Source: Pseudomonas sp. B21-015 (GTDB taxonomy: Bacteria > Pseudomonadota > Gammaproteobacteria > Pseudomonadales > Pseudomonadaceae). Taken from it: DNA of 64,000 bases. The stretch is taken from NCBI RefSeq assembly GCF_024749285.1, contig NZ_CP087196.1, forward strand, positions 4,526,001 to 4,590,000, read 5' to 3'. Position 1 is the stretch's first letter. The number at the start of each line of letters is the position of its first letter. Position numbers and translations under genes: made by a program. Shown here one piece after another: positions 35,763 through 43,668 of the stretch. The notes beneath the pieces were generated by a model. The model was not told where the DNA came from and did not search any database. It saw nothing but the letters and a program-made list of their open reading frames with translations.

Positions 35763-36748
35763 GCTATGTCAGCGTCCAACACCTGCAGAAAAACTACGCA
35801 GGCACTACCGTATTCAGCGACATCAACTGCGAAATCAAGAAGGGCGAATTCGTCACCCTGCTCGGCCCGTCCGGTTGTGGCAAATCCACCCTGCTGCGCT
35901 GCATCGCCGGGCTGACCTCGGTGGATGGCGGCAAGATTCTGCTTGAAGACCAGGACCTCGTGCCGCTGAGCCCGCAAAAACGCGGGATCGGCATGGTGTT
36001 CCAGAGTTATGCGCTGTTCCCGAACATGACCGTGGAGCAGAACGTCGCCTTCGGCTTGCGCATGCAGAAGGTCAACGCCGACGACGGCCACAAGCGCGTC
36101 GCCGAAGTGCTGAAACTGGTGGAGCTGAACGACTTCGCCGCCCGTTATCCGCATCAACTGTCCGGTGGCCAGTGCCAGCGGGTCGCCCTGGCCCGTTCAC
36201 TGGTAACCCGGCCTCGCCTGCTGTTGCTGGATGAGCCGTTGTCGGCGCTGGATGCACGGATTCGCAAGCACTTGCGCGAACAGATCCGTCAGATCCAGCG
36301 CGAACTTGGCCTGACCACGATCTTCGTCACTCACGATCAGGAAGAAGCCCTGACCATGTCTGACCGAATCTTCCTGATGAATCAGGGAAAGATCGTACAA
36401 AGCGGCGACGCCGAAACCCTTTACACGGCGCCAGTCGATGTTTTTGCCGCAGGCTTCATCGGCAACTACAACCTGCTGGATGCCGACAGCGCGACAAAAC
36501 TGCTGCAGCGGCCGATCACCCACCGCATCGCGATTCGCCCGGAAGCCATCGAGCTGAGCTTGAACGGCGAACTCGACGCGCAAGTGCGCAGCCACAGCCT
36601 GTTGGGCAACGTGATTCGCTACCGGGTAGAAGCCCGGGGCGTGGAATTGGTGGTGGATGTGCTGAACCGCTCGGCGGCCGACCTGCATCCCGATGGTCAG
36701 CGCCTGGCACTTTCCATCGATCCAACGGCCCTGTGTGAGGTAGCCTGA
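35759..36748 (+). CDS. ABC transporter ATP-binding protein
   Basis: A 329-residue ATPase with Walker A LLGPSGCGKSTLLRCIAGLT, Q-loop GMVFQSYALFPNMTV, signature HQLSGGQCQRVALARSL, Walker B LLLLDEPLSALD and H-loop TIFVTHDQEEALTMSDR. The C-terminal ~90 residues (HRIAIRPEAIELSLNGELDA) form the TOBE regulatory domain of the spermidine/iron/AEP (POPT) class. The signature has C in place of the more usual Q (GGQCQR versus GGQQQR), a mild change. Confidence 0.94.
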   Translation: MSYVSVQHLQKNYAGTTVFSDINCEIKKGEFVTLLGPSGCGKSTLLRCIAGLTSVDGGKILLEDQDLVPLSPQKRGIGMVFQSYALFPNMTVEQNVAFGLRMQKVNADDGHKRVAEVLKLVELNDFAARYPHQLSGGQCQRVALARSLVTRPRLLLLDEPLSALDARIRKHLREQIRQIQRELGLTTIFVTHDQEEALTMSDRIFLMNQGKIVQSGDAETLYTAPVDVFAAGFIGNYNLLDADSATKLLQRPITHRIAIRPEAIELSLNGELDAQVRSHSLLGNVIRYRVEARGVELVVDVLNRSAADLHPDGQRLALSIDPTALCEVA

Positions 36749-36782
36749 TGACCTTGCTGATGTTGAAGAGAGAACTGCACTG

Positions 36783-37436
36783 ATGGCCCTGGCAATTTTT
36801 GATCTGGACGAAACCCTGATCCACGGCGACTGCGCCACCCTCTGGAGCGAGCAAATGGGTCGCCTGGGCTGGGTCGATCCCGAGTCGTTCATGCGTCAGA
36901 ACAACGAACTGATGGACGCTTACAGCCACGGCAAGTTGCGCATGGAGGAGTACATGACCTTCAGCCTGGAGCCGATGATCGGTCGCACACCGCAAGAGGT
37001 CGAGCACTTGGTGGCGCCCTGGGTGGAAGACTTCATCGAGCCGATCATCTTCAGCGACGCCACCAAAGCCATCGCCGCCCACCGCAAGGCCGGCGACCGG
37101 ATCCTGGTGATTTCGGCCTCGGGCACGCACCTGGTCAGGCCGATTGCCGACCGTCTGGGCATCGACGAAATTCTCGGCATCGAGCTGGAATTGGCGCACG
37201 GGGTATACAGCGGTAACACCGTTGGCACCCTGACCTACCGCGAAGGCAAGATCACCCGCTTGCTGGAGTGGCTGGATGCGCAAGAGGAGAACCTGGAAGG
37301 CGCGAGCTTCTATTCCGATTCACGCAACGATTTGCCGTTGTTGCTGAAGGTGGATTTCCCGCATGTGGTGAATCCGGATCCGGTACTGCTCGAACACGCC
37401 GAAAAAGCCGGCTGGCCAATCCATATCTGGAAGTAA
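36783..37436 (+). CDS. HAD-IB family phosphatase
   Basis: A 217-residue HAD hydrolase related to phosphoserine phosphatase and the PHOSPHO1-like enzymes. Motif I is FDLDETLIHGDC (D7 nucleophile, D9 acid), motif II ILVISASGTHLVRPIA, the conserved Lys is in REGKITRLLEW, and the acidic motif is SFYSDSRNDLPLL. The helical cap (about residues 20-90) matches subclass IB. As the last gene of the transporter cluster it probably removes phosphate from the product of the upstream hydrolase; its exact substrate is unknown. Confidence 0.88.
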   Translation: MALAIFDLDETLIHGDCATLWSEQMGRLGWVDPESFMRQNNELMDAYSHGKLRMEEYMTFSLEPMIGRTPQEVEHLVAPWVEDFIEPIIFSDATKAIAAHRKAGDRILVISASGTHLVRPIADRLGIDEILGIELELAHGVYSGNTVGTLTYREGKITRLLEWLDAQEENLEGASFYSDSRNDLPLLLKVDFPHVVNPDPVLLEHAEKAGWPIHIWK

Positions 37437-37445
37437 CCAGATCCT

Positions 37446-37536
37446 TGTGGGAGCGTGGCTTGCCCGCGATGAACGATAACGCGGTTTAACTGACACACCG
37501 CGTCGCCTAAATCGCGGGCAAGCCACGCTCCCACAG
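37446..37536. repeat. REP inverted repeat pair
   Basis: Arms tgtgggagcgtggcttgcccgcgat and atcgcgggcaagccacgctcccaca between convergent genes. Same family as at 10381 and 23955. Confidence 0.9.
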
Positions 37537-37547
37537 GTTCAGTGTTG

Positions 37548-38510
37548 TTAGTTCAAGCTTTCGTCGATCACCAACACCAGTTTGCCCGACACCTTATTGG
37601 TCGCCAGCTCAGCAAACGCCGCTTCGGCATCCTCTATCGCAAACGTCCTGGCCAGTTGCGGGCTCAACCGCCCTTCGGCAAACAGCGGCCAGACGTGCTG
37701 GCTGAGATCGCTGAACACATCGGCCTTGAACTGCTCGTCGCGATTGCGCAGGGTCGAACCCAGCAGTTGCACACGCTTGGCCAGCACCTGTGCCAGATCC
37801 AGTTGCGCCTCACGACCGCCCATCAAACCGATCAGCACCCAACGCCCATCGCGGGCCAGCAGCTTTAGGTTCAGTGCAGCATAATTACCGCCCACCGGAT
37901 CGAGGATCACGTCGAACGGGCCCAGATCATTCAAACGGTCCAGATCCTTGCTGCGCACGACGCCACCCTGGGCGCCCAACGCTTCACAGTAGGCCAGACG
38001 TTCCTCGGAGCCGACGCTGACCCAGCACGGGTTGCCAAACGCCTTGCACAGCTGAATGGCAGCTGAACCGATTCCACTTGCTCCGGCGTGCAGAAGAACT
38101 TTCTCACCCGGTTTGATTGCAGCCAATTGAAACAAATTCAGCCAAACGGTCGCATACACTTCCGGCAATGCCGCGGCCTCGGCCAGGGACAACCCCTCGG
38201 GAACCGGCAACACGTGCCGTCCGTCGACAACTACCTCTTCGGCCATCCCGCCCCCGGCCAGCAAGGCGCAAACCCGATCGCCTACCTGCCAGGACGAGCC
38301 CGGACCGACCTCGCTGATCACCCCCGAACACTCAAGACCCAGTACCTGACTGGCCCCCGGCGGTGGCGGATAAAGGCCTGCTTTCTGTAACAAATCGGCG
38401 CGATTGAGTCCTGCAGCCGCCACTCGGATACGAACTTGTCCTACATCGCATGTAGGACTCAGCTCTTCAACCCACTCCACTCGCCCCTCAACGCCTTGCA
38501 ATGCTTTCAC
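37548..38510 (-). CDS. NAD(P)H:quinone oxidoreductase, PIG3 type (MDR superfamily)
   Basis: A 320-residue zinc-free medium-chain reductase. The N-terminal GroES-like part contains AAAGLNRADLLQKAGLYPPP (typical of the PIG3/QOR group) and GLECSGVISEVGPG. The Rossmann domain has LLHAGASGIGSAAIQLCKAF and VGSEERLAYCEALGA. No catalytic-zinc Cys/His set is seen. It likely reduces quinones with NADPH. It is divergent from prc. Confidence 0.93.
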   Translation of the reverse strand: MKALQGVEGRVEWVEELSPTCDVGQVRIRVAAAGLNRADLLQKAGLYPPPPGASQVLGLECSGVISEVGPGSSWQVGDRVCALLAGGGMAEEVVVDGRHVLPVPEGLSLAEAAALPEVYATVWLNLFQLAAIKPGEKVLLHAGASGIGSAAIQLCKAFGNPCWVSVGSEERLAYCEALGAQGGVVRSKDLDRLNDLGPFDVILDPVGGNYAALNLKLLARDGRWVLIGLMGGREAQLDLAQVLAKRVQLLGSTLRNRDEQFKADVFSDLSQHVWPLFAEGRLSPQLARTFAIEDAEAAFAELATNKVSGKLVLVIDESLN

Positions 38511-38650
38511 AGTGCCTCCATAGTGAGTCTGGACTGAGCCCGTAGCTGTAGCGCCGGGCTTTCTTGCATTATGCGACCGGCCCTTGTGGGAACCGGCGAC
38601 TTCAAAGACGGCCTAATATGCGTGATCAATTGTCCCTGCGTCGAATCAGC

Positions 38651-40732
38651 ATGAAGCATTTTTTCCCCAGCACCGCCCTCGCGCTTGTCATTGGTCTCGG
38701 TCTTTTGCCGATGTCGAGCAATTCGTTCGCAGCCAACAGCTGGGACAAGCTTCAGCCCGATCGTGACGAAGTCATCGCCAGTCTGAACGTCGTCGAATTG
38801 CTCAAGCGTCACCACTACAGCAAGCCACCGCTCGACGATGCGCGCTCCGTGATCATCTACGACAGCTACCTCAAGCTGCTGGATCCATCGCGCAGCTACT
38901 TCATGGCCAGTGACATTGCCGAATTCGACAAATGGAAAACCCAGTTTGACGACTTCCTCAAGAGCGGCGACCTGAACGCCGGGTTCACCATCTACAAGCG
39001 CTATCTGGACCGCGTAAAGGCGCGTCTGGACTTTGCCCTTGCCGAGCTGAACAAGGGCGCCGACAAGATCGACTTCACCACCAAGGAAACCTTGCTGGTC
39101 GATCGCAAGGATGCTCCTTGGCTCAAGACCAGCGCCGAGCTGGACGACCTGTGGCGCAAACGCGTCAAGGACGAAGTGCTGCGGATGAAGATCTCCGGCA
39201 AAGAGCCGAAGCAGATTCAGGAAACCCTGACCAAGCGTTACAAGAATCAGCTGGCGCGTCTGGACCAGACCCGCGCGGAAGATATCTTCCAGGCGTACAT
39301 CAACACCTTCGCCATGTCCTACGACCCGCACACCAACTATCTGTCGCCGGATAACGCGGAGAACTTCGACATCAACATGAGCCTGTCCCTGGAGGGCATC
39401 GGCGCCGTGTTGCAGAGCGATAACGATCAAGTGAAAGTCGTGCGTCTGGTGCCTGCCGGCCCGGCCGACAAGACCAAGCAGGTCGCACCGGCCGACAAGA
39501 TCATCGGCGTGGCCCAGGGCAACAAAGAGATGGTCGACGTGGTCGGCTGGCGCCTGGACGAAGTGGTCAAACTGATTCGTGGTCCGAAAGGCACCGTGGT
39601 GCGCCTGGAAGTGATCCCGGCCAGCAATGCGCCGAACGACCAGACCACCAAGATCGTGCCAATCACCCGCGAAGCGGTGAAACTTGAAGACCAGGCCGTG
39701 AAGAAGTCGGTCCTCAACCTCAAGCAGGACGGCAAGGACTACAAGCTCGGCGTCATCGAGATCCCAGCCTTCTACCTGGACTTCAAGGCCTTCCGTGCCG
39801 GCGATCCGGATTACAAGAGCACCACCCGCGACGTCAAGAAACTGCTGACCGAGCTGCAGAAAGACAAGGTCGACGGCGTGGTCATCGACCTGCGCAACAA
39901 CGGCGGCGGCTCCTTGCAGGAAGCCACCGAGCTGACCAGCCTGTTCATCGACAAAGGTCCGACCGTACTGGTGCGTAACGCCGACGGCCGGGTCGATGTA
40001 CTGGAAGATGAAAACCCGGGGGCGTTCTACAAAGGCCCGATGGCGTTGCTGGTCAACCGTTTGTCCGCCTCGGCGTCGGAGATCTTCGCCGGTGCCATGC
40101 AGGACTACCATCGCGCACTGATCATCGGCGGCCAGACCTTCGGCAAAGGCACCGTGCAGACCATTCAGCCGCTGAACCATGGCGAGCTGAAACTGACCCT
40201 GGCCAAGTTCTACCGGGTTTCCGGCCAGAGCACCCAGCATCAGGGCGTGCTGCCGGACATCGATTACCCGTCGATCATCGACACCAAGGAAATCGGCGAA
40301 AGCGCCCTGCCGGAAGCCATGCCGTGGGACACCATCCGCGCGGCCATCAAGCCGGCGCTCGACCCGTTCAAACCGTACATCACGCAGCTCAAGTCCGAGC
40401 ATGACGTGCGTTCGGCCAAAGACGCGGAGTTCGTGTTCATTCGCGACAAACTGGCCTTGGCCCAGAAGCTGATGACCGAAAGAACTGTCAGCCTCAATGA
40501 AGCCGACCGTCGTGCACAACACGCCGATATCGAAGCCAAGCAACTGGCCATGGAAAACATCCGTCGCAAGGCCAAGGGTGAAGAACCGCTCAAAGAGCTG
40601 AAGAAAGAAGACGAAGATGCCATCGCGGCCGAGCCGGACAAGACCAAGCCAGAAGACGACGCCTACCTGAGCGAGACCGGGCGGATTCTGCTGGATTACT
40701 TGAAACTCAACACCGCGGTCGCCAAGCACTGA
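38651..40732 (+). CDS. prc: Tail-specific periplasmic protease Prc
   Basis: A 693-residue S41 protease that degrades proteins from their C-termini and trims penicillin-binding protein and peptidoglycan hydrolases. The start MKHFFPSTALALVIGLGLLP at 38651 gives a signal peptide ending near SFAANS; upstream in-frame ATGs have no ribosome site. The PDZ domain lies around residues 240-330 (SLEGIGAVLQSDNDQVKVVR). The Ser/Lys dyad is S474 in LSASASEIFAGAM and K499 in GQTFGKGTVQ. The DUF3340-type tail (KKEDEDAIAAEPDKTKPE) is present. Confidence 0.96.
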   Translation: MKHFFPSTALALVIGLGLLPMSSNSFAANSWDKLQPDRDEVIASLNVVELLKRHHYSKPPLDDARSVIIYDSYLKLLDPSRSYFMASDIAEFDKWKTQFDDFLKSGDLNAGFTIYKRYLDRVKARLDFALAELNKGADKIDFTTKETLLVDRKDAPWLKTSAELDDLWRKRVKDEVLRMKISGKEPKQIQETLTKRYKNQLARLDQTRAEDIFQAYINTFAMSYDPHTNYLSPDNAENFDINMSLSLEGIGAVLQSDNDQVKVVRLVPAGPADKTKQVAPADKIIGVAQGNKEMVDVVGWRLDEVVKLIRGPKGTVVRLEVIPASNAPNDQTTKIVPITREAVKLEDQAVKKSVLNLKQDGKDYKLGVIEIPAFYLDFKAFRAGDPDYKSTTRDVKKLLTELQKDKVDGVVIDLRNNGGGSLQEATELTSLFIDKGPTVLVRNADGRVDVLEDENPGAFYKGPMALLVNRLSASASEIFAGAMQDYHRALIIGGQTFGKGTVQTIQPLNHGELKLTLAKFYRVSGQSTQHQGVLPDIDYPSIIDTKEIGESALPEAMPWDTIRAAIKPALDPFKPYITQLKSEHDVRSAKDAEFVFIRDKLALAQKLMTERTVSLNEADRRAQHADIEAKQLAMENIRRKAKGEEPLKELKKEDEDAIAAEPDKTKPEDDAYLSETGRILLDYLKLNTAVAKH

Positions 40733-40813
40733 GTGGTTGCAATCCGAATGATGGCAATTTAATACTGATGCTCCCCGGAGCGTCATCAAACAGACATCAT
40801 TCTGTCGTGAAAT

Positions 40814-40850
40814 AAAGGACTGGGAGCTTTGCGCTCCCGGTCCTTTTTTT
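40814..40850 (+). terminator. Rho-independent terminator after prc
   Basis: aaaggactgggagc-tttgc-gctcccggtcc followed by seven T residues, with one G-T mismatch pair in the stem. Confidence 0.92.
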
Positions 40851-40866
40851 ATCGCCAGAGATCGCC

Positions 40867-42657
40867 ATGACCACGACCGAACAGCTGAGTGCCTTGAGCT
40901 CAATACTGACTCAAAGCGGTTTGCACAGCCTGTTCCAGCCGATCATCTCCCTCTCCGAACGACGTATCATCGGCTACGAAGCCCTCAGCCGCGGCCCCTC
41001 CAACAGTCCGCTGCACTCCCCCGTTGCCCTGTTCGCTGTTGCCCGGCAGGCCGGTCGCCTCAGCGAACTGGAGATCGCTTGTCGCCAAAGCGCTTGCCGA
41101 CGCTTCAATGAACAGCAACTGCCCGGCAAACTGTTCCTCAATGTGTCCCCGGAATCCCTGCTCGAAGCCGCCCACCAACCCGGCCGCACCCTGCAACTGC
41201 TGCAGGATTTCGGCATACCGCCAAGCCAGGTAGTGATCGAACTCACCGAACAGACCCCGACCGACGATTTCCAGTTACTGCAAACCGCCCTGCATCACTA
41301 TCGGGCGATGGGGTTTTCCATTGCGCTGGATGATCTGGGGGCCGGTTATTCGAGCTTGCGGCTCTGGTCTGAATTGCGGCCGGACTACGTCAAGATCGAT
41401 CGGCACTTTATCGACGGCATTCATCAGGACGCGCTCAAGCGTGAATTCGTCGGTTCGATCCTGCAAATCGCCAAGGCCTCCCGGGCAAAAGTGATCGCCG
41501 AAGGCATCGAATTGCCGGAGGAACTCGCCGTGCTGACCGAAATGGGCGTCGATCTCGTGCAAGGCTATCTGCTCTGCCGTCCCCAGGAGCATCCGCCCCG
41601 CGATACCCGGACCTTGATGCCCAAACCCAACAGCACCGCAGCGACACTGAACGAGGAAGTCAGTGACCTCAGCGCCCTGCTCAACGACCAACCGGCGGTC
41701 ACCAGCGACACCCCAACCGCCACCGTGCTGGAAGCCTTCCGCCGCCAAGCCAACCTGAACTCCCTGGCGGTGCTCGACGAGCAAGGCCAGCCCTGCGGCA
41801 TCGTCCACCGTCATTCCCTCTCGGACGCCCTCCTCAAGCCCTTTGCCACCGACCTGTTCGCCCGCAAACCCATCAGCCGGCTGATGAGCGACGACTTCCT
41901 CGCCGTGGAGCTGAGCCAGTCGCTGCAACAGGTCAGCCGCTTGATCACCAGCCGCGCCCGACAGCGCATCGAAGAAGACTTCATCATCACCCTCAACGGC
42001 AGCTATCTGGGCTTGGGCCGAGTGATCGACGTGCTCAAACTGATTACCGAACTGAAAATCCAGCAAGCCCGCTACGCCAACCCGCTGACCCTGCTACCGG
42101 GCAACGTACCGATCCAGCAATGCCTGACACGGCTGCTGCAACAGGAACGGGAATCGGTGATCTGCTACGTAGACATCGACAGCTTCAAACCCTTCAATGA
42201 CATCTATGGCTACGGCCGCGGGGATGAAGTCCTACTGTGTTTGGCGCAATGCCTGAACGACCGCGTCGACCCGACCCGCGACTTCGTCGGCCATATCGGC
42301 GGCGACGACTTCCTGCTGGTGCTCGGCCCGGAAGACTGGCGCAAACGCCTGAATCAACTGCTGGACGACTTCCACAGCCAATGCCGACGCTTCTACCGCA
42401 GCGAACACCTGGAAGCCGGCTGCTTCATCGCCCCCAACCGCCAGGGCGTACGCCAGGAGTTTCCGCTGTTGTCCCTGTCCATCGGCGTGGTGCATTTACA
42501 TCCACAGGCCTGCGGACAGCTTGATGCCAGCCAATTAGCCGAGATGGCGTCGCAGGCCAAACACCACGCGAAGAATGTGCCGGGGTATAGCGTGCATGTA
42601 ATTGATAGCCTGGCGGTGCCGGCAACCGAGGAAGCGTTAGTCGCCGGACATCGATGA
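40867..42657 (+). CDS. EAL-(CBS-like)-GGDEF cyclic-di-GMP protein
   Basis: A 596-residue cytoplasmic protein in an unusual order. The EAL domain comes first (residues 15-245: GYEALSRGP, VVIELTEQTP, ALDDLGAGYSSLRLW, DYVKIDRHFI, VIAEGIE), with the metal and catalytic residues present. A linker with CBS-like features follows (about residues 275-390: LNSLAVLDEQGQPCGIVHRH), then a C-terminal GGDEF domain whose active loop reads HIGGDDFLLVL, i.e. GGDDF with D in place of the catalytic E. It is probably an active phosphodiesterase. The cyclase may be weak or serve as a GTP sensor. Confidence 0.9.
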   Translation: MTTTEQLSALSSILTQSGLHSLFQPIISLSERRIIGYEALSRGPSNSPLHSPVALFAVARQAGRLSELEIACRQSACRRFNEQQLPGKLFLNVSPESLLEAAHQPGRTLQLLQDFGIPPSQVVIELTEQTPTDDFQLLQTALHHYRAMGFSIALDDLGAGYSSLRLWSELRPDYVKIDRHFIDGIHQDALKREFVGSILQIAKASRAKVIAEGIELPEELAVLTEMGVDLVQGYLLCRPQEHPPRDTRTLMPKPNSTAATLNEEVSDLSALLNDQPAVTSDTPTATVLEAFRRQANLNSLAVLDEQGQPCGIVHRHSLSDALLKPFATDLFARKPISRLMSDDFLAVELSQSLQQVSRLITSRARQRIEEDFIITLNGSYLGLGRVIDVLKLITELKIQQARYANPLTLLPGNVPIQQCLTRLLQQERESVICYVDIDSFKPFNDIYGYGRGDEVLLCLAQCLNDRVDPTRDFVGHIGGDDFLLVLGPEDWRKRLNQLLDDFHSQCRRFYRSEHLEAGCFIAPNRQGVRQEFPLLSLSIGVVHLHPQACGQLDASQLAEMASQAKHHAKNVPGYSVHVIDSLAVPATEEALVAGHR

Positions 42658-42671
42658 TTTGCCGTACATCC

Positions 42672-42709
42672 CGTAGGAGCTGCCGAAGGCTGCGATCTTT
42701 TGATCTTGC
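42672..42709. repeat. Solo half of the GTAGGAGCTGCCGAAGGCTG repeat
   Basis: ccgtaggagctgccgaaggc followed by tgcgatcttttgatcttg, identical in type to the left arm at 30633, but no right arm follows. Confidence 0.8.
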
Positions 42710-42772
42710 TCCCCCACGACCCAGTGGCAAAGGGGCCTGCCCTAATGCCAGTCGATAAGGTTGAACACCCAT

Positions 42773-42890
42773 CCTGTGGCGAGCGAGCTTGCTCGCGCTG
42801 GGCTGCGTAGCAGCCCTAAAAAATCCGGCTATACCGCAGATTTCATGAGTGCTTCGCACTCAAGCGGGAGCAAGCTCCCTCGCCACAAAA
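42773..42890. repeat. REP-type inverted repeat pair (CCTGTGGCGAGCGAGC family)
   Basis: Arms cctgtggcgagcgagcttgc / gcaagctccctcgccaca; inner ctgggctgcgtagcagccc hairpin and a gtgcttcgcac hairpin. Confidence 0.82.
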
Positions 42891-42902
42891 AGCCATTCGG
42901 CG

Positions 42903-43226
42903 CTAATCCGAAGACCGAACCCGCAACCGCCGCCCAATCACATCCAGCACATCACACCCATCACGCAATGGAATTGCACAAAGCAAGGCAAAGTCGCTGA
43001 GAATCATCGAGTCGCATTCGACTGAGCCACGCATGGACAGGTTCTCAAGCACTTGGGTAACGGCGCGGATTCGGTAGCTGGCGGCGTCGGTCAGAATGTC
43101 CAGTGGCGCGTGGGTATCGACGAACAGCGTGGGCATGTCGTTGCAGTTACTGGTGAGCGCCATGTAACGGTTTTCGGGGTGGGGAATTGGTTTTTCGTAG
43201 GGTGGATCGGGGTGAAGTGTTGGCAT
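42903..43226 (-). CDS. DUF6124/DUF3077-like small protein
   Basis: A 107-residue protein starting MPTLHPDPPYEKPIPHPENR at 43226 with GGAG at 7 bases. The region upstream in frame is not coding-like. The layout of a Pro-rich N-terminus, a TLFVDTHAPLDILTDAASYR segment and a helix (MRGSVECDSMILSDFALLCA) resembles the DUF6124 (formerly DUF3077) family, abundant in multiple copies in Pseudomonas and of unknown function. The C-terminus VIGRRLRVRSSD is divergent. Confidence 0.65.
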   Translation of the reverse strand: MPTLHPDPPYEKPIPHPENRYMALTSNCNDMPTLFVDTHAPLDILTDAASYRIRAVTQVLENLSMRGSVECDSMILSDFALLCAIPLRDGCDVLDVIGRRLRVRSSD

Positions 43227-43668
43227 TTTAAAACTCCAGGAAAAATAGGAGCTGCCATTTGCCTTCCTACAGGCATGGGTGGCAGCTATACGCGGGGTAG
43301 GAATATCGAGCCCCAGAGACACTCGACCACGCCGAAGCGTGCCCGCGCACAGCCGCCGCAACTGATTTTACGGACGCAAGTCAGCAGCCGCAAATCAGAA
43401 GTCGACACTTATGTCGTCTTTGGGAGGTTGAAGGGTTCCTACACCCTGCCACTGAATATGCAGTGACTCCCAAAGCCTATCGATTGAACTCACTACGCAC
43501 CAGTTCACGAAAACCGCCACAACTTGAAGGAAACTTCCGAAGACCTTGCCCAGAAATTTCGCTCAAAAAAGAAAACTTGGCGGAAGGCTTCGCTGAAGCC
43601 TGGCTTGATTTCTCTACCGTGGGTTAACCGGTTTCGACCTATAGCTGCCGGTAGCGACAGGCAGAAAT
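43227..43668. other. Intergenic region left of the IS element
   Basis: About 440 bases with no convincing gene. Short frames on both strands lack ribosome sites and family features. The stretch 43600-43668 (ccgtgggttaaccggtttcg) has lower coding character and leads into the IS terminal repeat. Confidence 0.4.

Noticed and set aside
38507..40903. Minus-strand open frame of about 800 codons opposite prc
   Set aside because: Antisense shadow: the + strand has signal peptide, PDZ and Ser/Lys dyad of Prc; the antisense protein shows only composition bias.
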